From Paragordius varius (lineage: Eukaryota > Nematomorpha), in contig OZ176053.1 in the NCBI GenBank assembly GCA_964247055.1, positions 1,426,001 through 1,490,000 of the forward strand: a stretch of DNA of 64,000 bases. Direction: 5' to 3'. Positions within the stretch are counted from its first letter, which is position 1, and every line of letters starts with the position of its first letter. The position numbers were made by a program, and so were the translations under genes. The notes under the pieces are model-generated. The model was not told where the DNA came from and did no database searches. It was given only the letters and a program-made list of their open reading frames with translations. Below are positions 36,471-51,400 of this stretch, in pieces.

Positions 36471-39400
36471 CTATTAAAAAAAGAAGTCAAAAAGTTATAG
36501 TTTAGAAAAAAATCATCCTTTTTATTGTCAAAAAATAATTGTTTATAAAAAATATATGTTTTAACATTTTATTTTTGCTTTTAAAGTGATATATAAATTA
36601 CCGTAAAATTTTATATCTATTTTTGTATACACAGTCGCTAATATTTATATAAAATATATCTTATTTATTTTAAAATTCATAAAATATTACCGTACAATAT
36701 ATCTATTTTTATATAAACAGTCGCTAATACTTATATAAAATAATCTTAATTATTTATTCCATACTCCATAATACAATAACAGAAAAATAAGGACATAATA
36801 TAGTGGATTTTACCCAAAAAATATTTTTATTGACCACTCTTTATAGTAAAATAAAAATGTTTTTATATTCTAACTTTAAGCCTTTTTTAGATTTTCCAAG
36901 ATTTTAATAATTAACCAAATCTTTAAATAATTCTTGACTAAAAAATATTAAATTCACCAACTTAAATAGGAAATTAATAAAAAAACATAATGATATTACA
37001 ATAATAGTTTAAATTATACGGACAAAACGTAAAAATTTGAAGACAAATATTTTTTTTTCAAAACACCGCTGTACTTTTTTAAATACAACTCATTGTTTTT
37101 AATTGCAAAAAGGAAATAGAGATGTAAATATGTAACACACAATCAATTTTGTAATTTACGATTGTAATTAAATAATTTATATGGGGAAATTAAAAGTTGG
37201 TTGTCTTTTAGTAAAAAATATTTGTCCGTATAATTTTAATGTGTATTGTACTCAAAAGTTGTTGTATAGCTTTATCCCAATCATTGAAACATTGTCCACA
37301 TTCACGACAAGCCGGAACTTGTCCAATCGTCCCTCGGGCGCACATATCACACTTTATGCCTGTAATGCCAGGTCGACAAGCACATTTCCCCGTTTTCCGA
37401 TCACATTGGTAAGAGGTTGAACCACGGGAATCACAAGAACATTCTAGAAAGAATGGTTTTTAAAATGTATATGGCTAAATAGTAAAGATGGGTGCGTTTT
37501 TATTTAGTAAAAAATTGATGAATATGATTAAAAGAGTGAATAATATCGCTTGAAAATTAATAATTTTTAATTAAATAAAGACGCATAAGTCTTTAACCAT
37601 TTAATTATTAGTAATAATGCGTTTCGCTCATTTATTACATGTACATATATGTGATTCGCTATAGGTTTATATTAGGAAATTGCATATAAAATAAAATTTG
37701 TTTTTACTCAACACATATAAAATACAAAATTGGATATCATAGGTATTATTAGTGAAAAATTATGTAACAAATTTACATTGTAAATTAAATATAAAGGAAA
37801 AGTATTTAGGTACTTGTTTTTTTATTTAAATATATGGTTAATACGTTCATAAATTATTTTCAATTCTCTATTCCATAATTACAAATATTTTTTGACGCGT
37901 TATTATAATTTTTTTGAGCACCCCGCAATATTTATGGGGAAATATTAGGTATAAAAATTCTTTTTTGCCAGAAAAAAACCCAAATGCCGCTAAAATATTG
38001 CATGAAGAGTTATGAAAAATCACTCGGTGAAACTACTAGCCAAATCCAGTAGACCCCATACCACATGGCTTAATACAATAACAAAAGATCTAGAATCGCT
38101 TAATTTAAAGCTAGAATTGGTTAGATCAAGAAAAGATGGGGAAAAAAATAACGGATGTACCGCCATTTAATGGCGAATCCCCATACAAATTATGATGAAT
38201 GTACTATCATCATTTTAAACCAAGGAGCGCAAACTAAAAAAGGACTTACGATAACATTTAACGTTAGGATCACCCCAATGATTATCTTCACAATCACAGC
38301 ATGTGCGACCGCCGAAACCTGGTTTACACGTACATTGTCCACTGATTTGATTGCATTGCGGACCGCTAAGGGATGAGGCCAGGCAACATGAACACGGTTC
38401 ACAACCTCGACCTGAAGCTAAATTCCAATGATTAGGAGCGCACGTGTCACAAGCCAACCCAGTGACATTGGGTAAACATGGGCATTGACCTGTCCAAATG
38501 AATGAAAAAATGTAAATATTAGATTAAATAAAAAGTGTCATAGATAAAAAGATTTGTCGTTAAAATATATTAGGTAATAGTAGTATTATTTAACACGGGA
38601 ATGTCCAAAACACTTTTTTTTGGTACGCAAAAATGCTAAAAAGTTAAAAAATAAAGAAATGGATTTTAATTAAAAATATACCATTATTATGAAGCTATCT
38701 CATCCAAAATTGGCCTTATGATAAATAAAAACCACAAATTATCAAAGCAGCTGCGAAGATATTTGTAATACCCCCCTGATTTAAAAGTTTACATAAAAGA
38801 AAAAAAACCGTAAAATTGGCATTTTGTGTGTACTATTTTAATTTTTAATACAACACTTACGCACCTTCTTTTTTTCTATTTTTCATTCTTTTTACAATTA
38901 TAATATAATCTCAGAATTCGAAGTAAAAACTAAAATAAAACCCATTATATGATATATTTTTTTACCTGTAACACTATCACAAACATACACGGGTAACATT
39001 AATTTAGCAAATGTAGGTTCTTCTTCTCGTTGCTGAGATCGTGTTGCATAGTATTGTTGATAATTGGCATATTGTGGTTGATTTGAGGTCGGAATAGAAG
39101 ATATATTTCGACGTGTCATATAAGAGGTAGGACCGCTTTGAGATATGGTATTGGCTTGTCTTTGATACTGAATTATACTACTTATTTCATCATAATTGGG
39201 ATTAATTAGGTAATTATTATTGGTATTTATTGGTGTCGGCGCATCGCCATCGGTTAAGATTGGATTCATTTGGAATTGGATTTGTTGTTTATTATTGCCA
39301 TGATCATTAAAATTATAAAAACCGTCTTGCATATGGTATGGTGAATACGCTTGATCCATAACATAATTTGAATCTATGGTGGAGAACGTAAGAAAGATTA

Positions 39401-42400
39401 AAAAATAAATAAAAAGTAATCCGATATATATAAAAACAGTGGGAAGTTAAAAACGCTTATAAATTTGAATATTATTTGCCGTTAGATAAAAATTCTTTTA
39501 TCAAAAATCGTTCCGATCGCAATTTAAATAAAAATTTAGGAGGCGGTTATCAAATGATTATTTTTTTGAATAAATGTTTTTTAACCACATAAGTTCAAAA
39601 TTGACTTTAAGTAATTTATATCTTAATAATAAATATGGTTGACCGTTTTATAGGCAATACTCTAAAGCTAAAATAATGGTTGATTCCCAAACTCTGACTC
39701 CTATATAAATGAAATAAATTCAACTTTGAAAATTTGTACCTTGTTGTGCTGGCGTCAACACATTAGTATCGGGCGTTATGACCTGATCACTCCTTCTACG
39801 TATGTAATTGGCTTCATATATATCATCATCACTATCATCAATCCAATCTTGGTTTCTGCTGCCTTCGGGATAATACGCCATCTCTGGCTGGCCCAGGTCA
39901 GCTGTATTTGCCGCCGCAGTCATTAAAGGATTCGTACCTAGGGCATTACAAACGCAGGAGAGACAATTTCGTTGCAGAGCGTTTCCAAAGAACCCTGGAA
40001 CACATTGTTCACAATTGAAACCACGAGTGTGATAAGCACACTTGAGGCATTCACCCGTTTCAGCATGGCAAATGCCGGACAGCTGATTGGGCAAAACATT
40101 TCCGTTACATTGACAGGGTTGGCATGTGCCCCCGGGGACAAGTGGGCGTCCAAAGAAGTTATCGGCACATTTTTCACACTGTTTGCCTGGGATGAGGGAT
40201 ATAATTATATAATTTATGTTTCAAAAATTAAATAAAAATGGTTTTTATATTTTCCCCTAAGAAAACAGACTTTGCGAATGGATATATAATTATATTGAAA
40301 CAGCTTTTTCTGTTATATATTTATTTTGCCCTTTAAATTTTTTGTAACAGAGATACAAAACAATGTTCATTTTTTTGCGGCATTCAATCTATTTTAATCC
40401 CAAAATGGACGCTATTTCATATCTTTATATTTAAATTTTTTTTGAAAATAAATCAATTGATCATTTTCAATGATAAAAGCAATGTACCAACATATCCTGG
40501 TTTACATCGACAAACCATATCACGCGTAGATGGATCCAAATAGCACGAGGCGGCAAATTGGTTACGAGACCGCCCGCCTGGGCAATTACACGGTCGGCAA
40601 GGGATATTAACTTCGATTCGGGGATCCCCGTAAAAGTATGGGGCACAACTACATTCATGTGTGAATATAAAATAATTTAAAAATAGTTAAATGATTATTT
40701 CATAATTAAATTAGCTTGCGTAATACTATTTTTAAACTGATTAGAAACGCGGTTCACAACTACATTTACATTTGTGAATATAAAATAATTACTTTATAAT
40801 TGACTTAGCTTGTGCTAAAAAAGTACTATTTTTAAACTGATTAGAAACGCGGTTCACAGCTACATTCATGTGTGAATATTCAATAATTAAATGATTACTT
40901 TATAATTGACTTAGCTTATGTTAAAGAAGTATTAAACTGATTAGAAACGCGGTTTACAACTACATTTATGTGTGAATATTCAATATTTTTTTAAATTATT
41001 AAATAATTGAATTGACTTAGCTTGTGTTAAAAAAGTACTATTTTTAAACTGATTAGAAACGTGGTTCACAACTACATTTATGCGTGAATATTAAAAAATT
41101 TATTTAATAATTAAATAATTACTTTATAATTGATTTTGCTTGTGTTAAATTTTTTTATAAAACTGATTAGAAACGCGGTTTACAACTACATTTATATGGG
41201 AGTAAATAATTTATAAATTAATTAAATGATTACGTTATAATTGACTTAGCTTGTGTTAAAGAACTATTTTTAAACTGATTGAAAACGCTGTTCACAACTA
41301 CATTTATGCGTGAATATTCAATAATTTTTAAATTATTAAATAATTACTTTATAATTAAACTTAGCTTTTTACTATTATAAAACTGATTAGAAACGTGGTT
41401 CACAACTACATTTGTATGTGAATATTCAATAATTTATAAAGATTAAATAATTGACTTAGCTTGTGTTAAAGAAGTACTTTTATTACATTGATTAGAAACG
41501 CGGTTCAGTTACCACAGAATTTTATAATATCTCGAAATTTCCTTTAAAATTAGACTTGAGGCTATTTATTATATCACCACTAAAAACATTACAATTTAAT
41601 TAAAATTTTGAATTTTTAATTTAAAAGAGGCTGCTAAATATTTATATCAGTAAAGAGTTAAAAACTTTTATCTAACTAATTTTATATTTAGTCCTAGAAA
41701 AATACTATATATATAAAATAAGAAAATTATACGTTTCACAGTTGGGTCCATCCGTGTTATCGCGACAACCACCTAGAGCAAGAACTGAGCAGTCTCCGGT
41801 TAAAGCATCACATCTATCAGCATGTCCGTTACCTTTTATTTAATAAAAAATTAAATTATAAATTACTATTTGGATCTTAAAATTTATTTTTAATGGCAAA
41901 ATTTTATATAGAAACAATATTAGAATCTAATCATAAAGACCTTATAATAAATTTGGGAAAAGATATTAACTAAATATATGCAAGCGTGATAAATCCATAA
42001 AATTATATTTTTTTCAGAAGAGCAGAGAATCAAATTTTACTTATACCGGATTATTGAAACAGTGAAAAGCAATAATTATGGTTTAAATTTACGAAAAAAA
42101 TATATATTTTTCCTGTACACACCAATTTTAAACCAATATTAACGCTCTTTACCGTATGAATGATATCTGGCAATAGTTAATAAAAAAATAGCAAGTATTT
42201 TTATTTTTAACGTAATTATTATAACTTTTTAAAAGAAAAGGAGCTAAAATTTACATTGACAGGGGATGCAACTAGGGAAATTCCACGTTCCAGGTTGACA
42301 AAAATCACAGGCCTGTCCAATAACACCAGGTATGCATTTACATTGTCCGGTTTGTCGATCACACACAGTATCTAAACTGCCTCGTCCATCACAATTGCAT

Positions 42401-45400
42401 GCTGATTGAAGAATGATAAAATAAAAAATTACTTTATTTGGGTCATTAAAGATTAATTGAGAAAAAACAAATATAAAACAAGTCGTATGTGAATTAATAC
42501 AAAAATATTGTCATGCATCCTTTATTTTATAAAAAATATTTTTTTTTCGTTAAATGAGTATAAATATTTAGTAAAGAATGGAAAAAAACAAGAGGTCTAT
42601 GGTAATTTATATACTTTTTAATCAATATGATATTATCGATACCATAGACATTTGTTTTTTCCATTCTTTACCAAATATTTATATTCATTTAACGAAAAAA
42701 ATAAATATTTGATAGAATAAAGGATTGACTGTATATGAAAAGAATCGTAAATATTTAATATTAAATATCATAAGAGTTATTTAAATATATTTTTTACTAG
42801 AATTATTCTTTCGTATTTTTTGCCTGTTTTATGTAATTAAGACAAATGGTATTTAAAAATGGAACTATAAATTTATTACCTTACTAACTACACTATGTAT
42901 AAATGCAAATTATTAAAACTGAAAATAAAATAAAATCTTACCTTTACAGCCAGAAGGCCCAAAACCATATGTTCCAGGGGCGCATTTATCACAACGTCTC
43001 CCTATTACACCTGGTTTACATTGGCAAGCCCCGCCCTCAACTCGACATTCTAAACTGAGGGAACCGGTCGGATCACAATCACAAACTGATCAAATAAAAT
43101 TAGTTTTAAAATATATATAATATTTTAATTAAAATCATTACTAGTTTACAATTTAAAATAAATGCTAAAAGTGTTGCTCTTACTAATTATCAATTCTTCG
43201 CAAGGGTATATTGAGTTTTAAACAAATTCTGGATGATAATTGTTTTAATGGTTGTTTATTAAAAAAAGTTATAAATATATTTAATAATGTATATTTAATA
43301 TTTGAGAACGCATAAAAGGATATATGTTTTAAAGGTAAAAACAAAAAAAATATCAACTAAATAAAAAAATATAATCATATCTTGGGGTTAAAACAGTTTC
43401 TAAATATTTGTTTGTCACTTTAACGAAATTAAAAAATATGAAAAAGCACAAAAATAAGTGAATCATTTTAGTTTTAGTAAATAGTTTACCCATAGGTCGA
43501 CTATACATAGAGAGGGCTAGTGTGCAACGATACTTTTTACACGGTTCGGGTTGATGTTTATCCCTAACTGCTGGGTCCGCTATCGTAATGTAGGCATCAC
43601 GACACCTAAAAGCCTCATAATCGCGCCTTAAAGCCTGAAGTCCGGGAGCGAAATCAAAAGCAACGCTAGAAAACTGATTATAATTGGCATTATTCCCATT
43701 ATTATTGTTGGCAGCATAAACGACGTCATTATTAAAGTTTTGTCCATAACTGAAAGCTAGGTAATTTGAATTCACATCTAAAAAATTAGGATTTAAAGAA
43801 GTTTTATTTGGTGCAATAAAATCACTAATGTGTAAATAGTAATTTATTGTGAAATTATTTTTATGGAATATAGCTTTTGTAAACCAATTAATCTAAAATT
43901 ACAATATCGATCAAAACAATAATTTATAATGTGAAACATCAAAAAACCAAACCTTTAAAACCAAAAATTCCCACATATGTCTTAAAACAATCTTACGATA
44001 TAGAAAATTAGAAACAATGTATTCATTTCAACAACAAAAACCGTATAAAAATTAAATATCAACATTTTAAAACCAACCAACCACACTATCAAAAACAAAA
44101 CATAAAACCTGTAGAATCGTTCAAATTGTTTGCTTTTCTTGCTGATGCACTACTAAACATAGTTGAACCCGAAAAGAGAGGGATAGATTCTAGCATTGGG
44201 ACAAATGCAATAGAATCTATCAGGACATAAGCTTGTGGGGTAGGCTCACGTCCATAATGGGTAAAATCAAGCGTAAACGTATATGCCTGTGGTCCTCCCC
44301 CACTCAAGCAATAAGGCAACGCCACAACAGAATATTTAACGGAGTTCCTTAAATAACCGACTTGAACAAGGGGTTGAGAAAATTTAGCGCACGCGGAATT
44401 AGTATCGGAGGAGGGCGTTCCACGGGAGGATTGTTGGTGGTGGTTTTGCGTGCCATAATGATAAGTGGATGATGGCGATTTATTATAGTTTTCTTCCATA
44501 GTTATAATGACCTGAGAAATGAAGCATGCAAAAGTAGGGATTGTTTAAAGGTACTGATAAAAATAGTATATAGATAAATTTATATCATGTTACAAACACA
44601 ATTGTAGTAAACGATGAGTTTTTTTTATCTTTTATTGTATTGCTTGAATCATGTGAAAAATAGGTTTTTTGATAGACGGGAATAATATTAATCAAAAAGA
44701 ATAACCACAAAATATATTATAAAAGACGCTTATGAATATAAATCGAAATGTTATCAGAAAATTTATGGATATAAAATAAAAAATACGTAAAACCATAAAA
44801 AGAAAAAACCCTAAAAAAAATTATTTTAAAAAACCGAAAATTAAAAAAAAATTTTTATTTTTATACTTCTTGCCAATCACTATCCATCGGTAATTCATAA
44901 CGTATAACTAATTGATAAGTCATAGGCAGGGCCCTAATATTATTCACATGAAATTTAAGGGTACCCCCTTCTCTGACTCGAACGAAGCCATCGCCCGTCC
45001 ATGTTACAATGTTGGATAACAAAACCTCGTTTTCAGAATTTTCAGATTCATTATTAGGGCTAAATACGGAATTTGTATCATTAATGGCCTGTTGTTGTGC
45101 TTGTTTAAAAAGGGTATTTAGCGGTCGTTCACGTTGGATTATTGTGGTAAATTTCTATGAAAAAAAATGTCATAATTATAATTAAAAAAAGTTTTATTTC
45201 AAATAGAAAAAATTTAAGTTTTATATAACGTGTTTTTTTAAACTAAAATTTATCAATTCAAATTTAATCTTAACCGGAAGTAAATTAGAAAAATATATAA
45301 ATGATTTTTTGGATATCGCAAAAATAATAATCATTTCTTATTCCAACAAATCCCATAAAAGTACAATTATTTTGGTCAAAAAATTCAAAGTAAATCCTTT

Positions 45401-48400
45401 AGCAAAATAATCCAGAATTCAGTCGAAAATTCAAAATCAAAAACAAGGCTTACAAAATCCAACGTCTAACAATAAAACTCAAACGTTTCCCTAAATTGTC
45501 TCCAATAAATTTTAATTAGTGTCAAAAACATTATGAATAAACTTTAAAAAAGGGAAATCGCAATTTCCAATACATCTTTTGAATAAAAAGCTCCAAAATT
45601 TATTTATAATAAAAAAATCTCACGGGCTCCAACGCTTTAAGGGCAATGTCTTCACCCTCAAACGTTGCCTGGTCAAAAATAAACCTCAAACTTTTCTTGA
45701 TGTTAATACCGATAAATTTTAATGAATGTCCAACACATTATAAATAAAAAGTTAGAAATGAAATTCCCAATTTCCAAAAACTTTTGAGTTGTAGTAACCA
45801 AAAACTTTCAAAAAATCTATCTAAAAAAGCCATGATAAAATATAAAACTCAAAGGGTCCAATGTTTTAACAAACTTAGCTTCAAGCGTTGCCTGGTCAAA
45901 AAATAAATCTCAACTGCTTCTCAAAATTTTATTAAACGTACATTATGAAAAGTTCAAAATGGAAATCAAAAAACTTTTATCTTAATTTCCAAAAGATATC
46001 TAAAAAATTCAAAATTTAAAATCAAAACTCACATCATTCAACGTTTCCGGGGCAATATCCTCAGCCTCAAACGCTTTCTCCAAAATTACCGATATTCCAT
46101 GAATGTCCAACACATTATGAATAAAAAGTAAAAAATGGAAACCCCAATTCCCAATATCTTTTGACTTAGAGTAACCAAAAACTTTCAAAAATCTATAATA
46201 ACCAAAAGTCAAAATTCATAAGCAAAACAAAATTATTACAGGATCCAACATTTCAGGGGCAATATCCTCAGCTTCAAACGCTGTTCCCTAAACTGTCACC
46301 GATTAATTTGGGCTTATAAACCCCAATTTCCAATATCTTTTGTCTTAAAGTAACCAAAAACTTTCTAAAAATTAATAACCAAAAGTCGAAATTTAAAATC
46401 ACAAAATAAAACAAATCTTACAGCATCCAGCGTTTCAGAGTCAATGTTTTCCCCAAAATTATTACCGATAAAATTTAGTTTTCAACACAAAAAATAAAAG
46501 CCCCAATTCCCAATATCTTTTGACTTAGAGTAACCAAAAGCTTTCAAATATCAAAATCACAAAAGTAAAACAAAATTCTTACAGGATCTAGCGTTTCAGG
46601 GGCAATGTTTCCCCCAATATTATTACCGATCAGATTTAGTTTGCAACACATAAAAATGAAACCCCAATTTCCAATATCTTTTGACTTAGAGTAACCAAAA
46701 ACTTTCAAAAAATCTCTAAACAAAAATATGGCAAATTCTTACAGGATCTAACGTTTCAGGGACAATATCCTCGGCTTCAAACGTTGCCAGATCGAGTTCG
46801 GCACAATAAGTGCCAGGGGGTGAGGCATCACATCGTCGACCCCTGACACCCGCTTTACATGTACATTGACCAGCACGGCGGGCATCACAATGGGGTGATA
46901 GACTGCCCCCAATATCACAATCACACGCTTCACAGCCAGCCACGTTTTCACGCGATAGCCCATAGAAACCAGGCTAAAAATATTTATGATAACAGTTGTT
47001 AAAATCCGTAATATAACAACGATAAAGGATAATTAATTAGAATTAAATGAAAGTATATTTAGAAAAATTATAAACGATATGAGAAAACCCTTCGTCAATA
47101 GTAATCGCAGACTAGTTTGGCGCTTGTTAGCACTCATCGATATATTACGGATTTTAACAACTGTTATTACAAAACATAACCAATCCGTTATTTACCATTA
47201 AAAATATTTATGTCGGTAGATGTTAGACGAAAAATTGATTTTTTACCGAAGAGTAAATATACATTTTGTATTATGTTATATGTGATGAGATCTTTTGTCG
47301 AGACTATATCATGCATTTTTATAAAATTACATTATATTTCGCAAATTTAACTAAGGATTTACTTGTTAAATTTAATTCAAATTTTCCACATTACAGAGGT
47401 TTTATTATATGTGTGTACAGTAAAAATTTAAATTATATAAACGTAAAAATATAAAGACCAACCATATTTCGAATCATGATTATTAAAAAAAATAAATGAT
47501 TGATTTAAACTGCAAATAGAGATATAAATTGGTATTAAACAATATCAAATAACAATTTTACGATTGTATTTAAATAATTTTTGTATTATAGATTAAAAAA
47601 AGAATGGTTGTCTTTCGAAGAAAAATATTGTGTGTATATTTTTGCGTTTTGACCGTATAATTTCGATTTTCCCTATTTATATATATTTTTATAGAAAGTA
47701 TGTTATTTTTCGTAAATTTAAAAATTTATAATTGAAACTTAATATGGTTATAGTCGGTATAAAACAGTCAAAAAACTACAAATTGGTTATTAAAAAACAT
47801 AAATTTAGCACACACAAAAACATATAAAGTTGTTAACAATTCTTTTTTTTACCTTACAAACATCACAATTTTCTCCGGTAACGTGGGCCTTACATCGACA
47901 TTTACCCGTCTTTTTATCACAACCCAGATTGCCTTCCGTCCCAATGATTAAACATGAACATGCTGTTTTAAATAAATTGGAAATGATAGATATATATGTA
48001 TGGGTAAATTAAATTCATTAAAATATATATGATTTCTATATTTTAAACAAACTACGTAAATTACAGTATAAAGAATTATAATGATTAACCGACATATAAA
48101 GCGATAGCCCTGGTTTTCAAAGTTTTATTTATTTACCTATATTATTATGATTATATAATTTGTGTTATGTATATTAACATATCTAACGTATTTGGCAATC
48201 ATAAACAATAGGTTATCAAGAGAAAATCATGGTTTAAAAAAAATAAGGCCGCTTTTCTTTTTAAAAAGATTTCTTGTCTTTTACATTTTGTCTCTATAAT
48301 TTAAATTTTTACTGTATGATTATGCCAAAAAATTTGCACCAAAATCGAAAAACGCTTATTTTTATAAATTTAAATCACAAATTTAAAGCCATTTTTTCCT

Positions 48401-51400
48401 TAATATATATATTTATATACCTTCACATCCTTCAGGGTTAGATGCATCCAAATTCCAATATCCATCTTTACACGTGTCGCAATTTTTGCCATGAACGTGT
48501 CTTTTACAATGACAAGCGCCAGGTTGAATGGTAGGATCAGTCAGGCTTGCACTATCACATTGGCCATCATTGAGGGAACCACGCTTATCACATTGACACT
48601 CTTGGAATAAGAAAATAATAATTTTTAACACACAATTTAATTGACCCTCAAAACAATTCATTCACCCTAAAAATAAATTATGTGTTTTCGGGCTAATATA
48701 ACTCATCATAATTAAGAAATATATTAATTTGGCATATATTATTTTTCAGCATTATATTAATTTTAAACAGAATTTCATATTTTAAAAATATTATAAAATA
48801 AATTAATCTTAAAAACACAAAATTTATTTTAGGGTGAATGAATTGTTCAAGGCTGAATTTGAACTCTAAATGGTATATTTAAAAAAATAAAAAAGAATGG
48901 AGAAAAATATATTATATCTTTTCCTAAGTAATCGGCATTATATTTTTATGAATTTAAATAATTAGATCTTGGTAACTGTCAAGATAAAAGAGAAAACTAT
49001 AATAAAACCTTAATATATATTTTCATAATGATTCAAAAATAGTTTTTTTCCCATTATTCAATTAAATTATTAAAATATCTAATAATTATTACCGACATTT
49101 AAAATCTTTCGTACATGTCCACAGATCCTTCATCAAAAATTTGTATATTTTAGTTTTTAACTTTTATAACTCACTTCAAAATTTACCTGAAAATATAAAA
49201 ATTTTCAAAAAAATAACCCACACTACCCCAATGAATAAAATAAAAAATCAAAATTTTAAATCAAAATTTTCATACCCGCACATATGGCAGTGTGGTTTAG
49301 AGGTAAGCCAGGGACCCTGTAAAAACCAGGTTTGCATTGTTCACAAGCCCGCCCTTGGGTATTATGTGTGCAATCATCACAAACGCCACCACTAACGTTA
49401 CCACTCAAACCAAATATCACAGGGTCGAAATGACACCTCGTGGCATGTTCATTACATTGACATCCTAATATGATAGAAAAATAAAAATGTTTATAATTTA
49501 TCTTTCAATTAATTTTCTATTTAATTTTCGATTATCATTATAATACGGATTTTACAACTGTTATTACGAAAAATAACAATGTTTATTAAAATTTTTATTA
49601 AAAAATATATACGAAGGCGGATAATAACTAAAAAATAAAAAAATTCTATCCATTCAGACTAAAGTAAACGGGTAAATTTATTTTTTTAACCCTTAAAAGT
49701 TTTTTATCAAATAGTCCTTTTTTGTTATTAATAAATTTTTTATGGTTATTACTCATTTTTTTCAACTGCACACATGTGCTCATTATAAAATATTTGTTTA
49801 TTGAAAATTTTGCTATGTCAATGCAACATTTCAAATAGAATTAATTTTAACAATTTCCAATGCATTTTATAAAAAAAAGTAATTAGCTTAAATGAAACAA
49901 AATTATTAAATAATCAACATACTTTTACAAGCATTAGTTCGTTTTCCATGAGCCGGTCTCCAGGGTACATCATTGTAAAAATCTTCACATTGTTCACAAT
50001 TAAGTCCTTTAGTGTGATGATTACATTCACACCGGCCATATACCTAAATATTTAATTGTTTTAACTACATTAATTTGTTTCGAAGAAATGTACCAAAATT
50101 TTGTATAGAAAATGTAAATAATATAAATAATATTGTTTCCATCAAACATTTTGATTCATAATGGCAAAAATCATCATATGTTATTAGTCTAAGTATACCA
50201 TATTTTCTACAAAAAGACCAACTTAGTTAGCAAATATTTTTTAGTCATTTTTATTATATTTTTTTAATATTTAAAATCAATCAAATATAATTATTGTTTG
50301 AAGATGTTCAGAAACTCTTATCAAAACCTCATTTCAAACTAATTATTTAATGATCCTTCCTAAAAACATAATGCATTCCAAATAATTTTCGTGTATGAGT
50401 AAATAATGTACCATATTAGGGACTCTGGCTTGACCAGGTAAGGGGATACATCTACTAGCATGGCCATAACATGAACAAGAACCACGAACCACCATTTCAA
50501 GCAGGGCGTAATAATACTTTTCCCGGACCTCTTCACGATTATCGAGCAAATTGTCACCAAGCGTATGTAGCTTTGTAAAATTTATCCGTAAATTTGTCAT
50601 CTTAAGTAATTGTTGGACATCCCGATCGTATGGGTTTGTTAATTCAATGTAGGGTGGACGGGCTCGGTGTATGACCTAATATACATACACATATTTATTT
50701 TTTTGATATATAATACGCTAAAAAGTTAAAGTAATTAATTTAAGCATGAGTATTTTTCCTTAAAGTATTACTGTATAATTTATAATTGATAAAATATGAT
50801 AATGAAATAAAAACTGGAGTTATGATAATAATAATCGGCAATATTTTTATAAAAACTTTTCAAAGAAAATTATGTACATAAATCTAAGCATTGTTTAAAA
50901 AGTGTCACAAACTCTAATCCATTACTTTCCATTGATACATAATAATATTTTTAGCCAAATTTGTCAAAAATAGTCATGCGAAAATCATATTTTTCATCAT
51001 CAATGATATGCATTTTCAGTTTCAAATTCACAATATTTAACCATTTTATTTAAAATCTTAAAGGCCAATTAACGAATTGTCATTTGCTCAATTAGAGTAT
51101 CCACTTTATTATTGTCAGTAATACGGTACCGTAATAGATAAAGCATATTTTGTCCATAACGAATATACAAATAGAATGTTGCAAGATAAGGTAAAATTGT
51201 TTAATTACACCCATTTGTTGCTTTTTAATCAACGTTACTGTAATACCGATTGACCAAAAATAATTGAGCACAAAATATAGTGGATTAAATAAAAGATAAT
51301 TTGTAGTAAAGAAATTAATATTAGGAGTAAAAAATGAATATTAGTGAAAATAAAAAAGAAACAAAGGGCCATGGTGCACGAGTAAGCATTACCATGCCCA

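Noticed and set aside
32995-40235. Plus-strand frames within laminin exons
   Set aside because: The minus-strand frames match conserved laminin segments with intact splice sites; the plus-strand ones are shadows.
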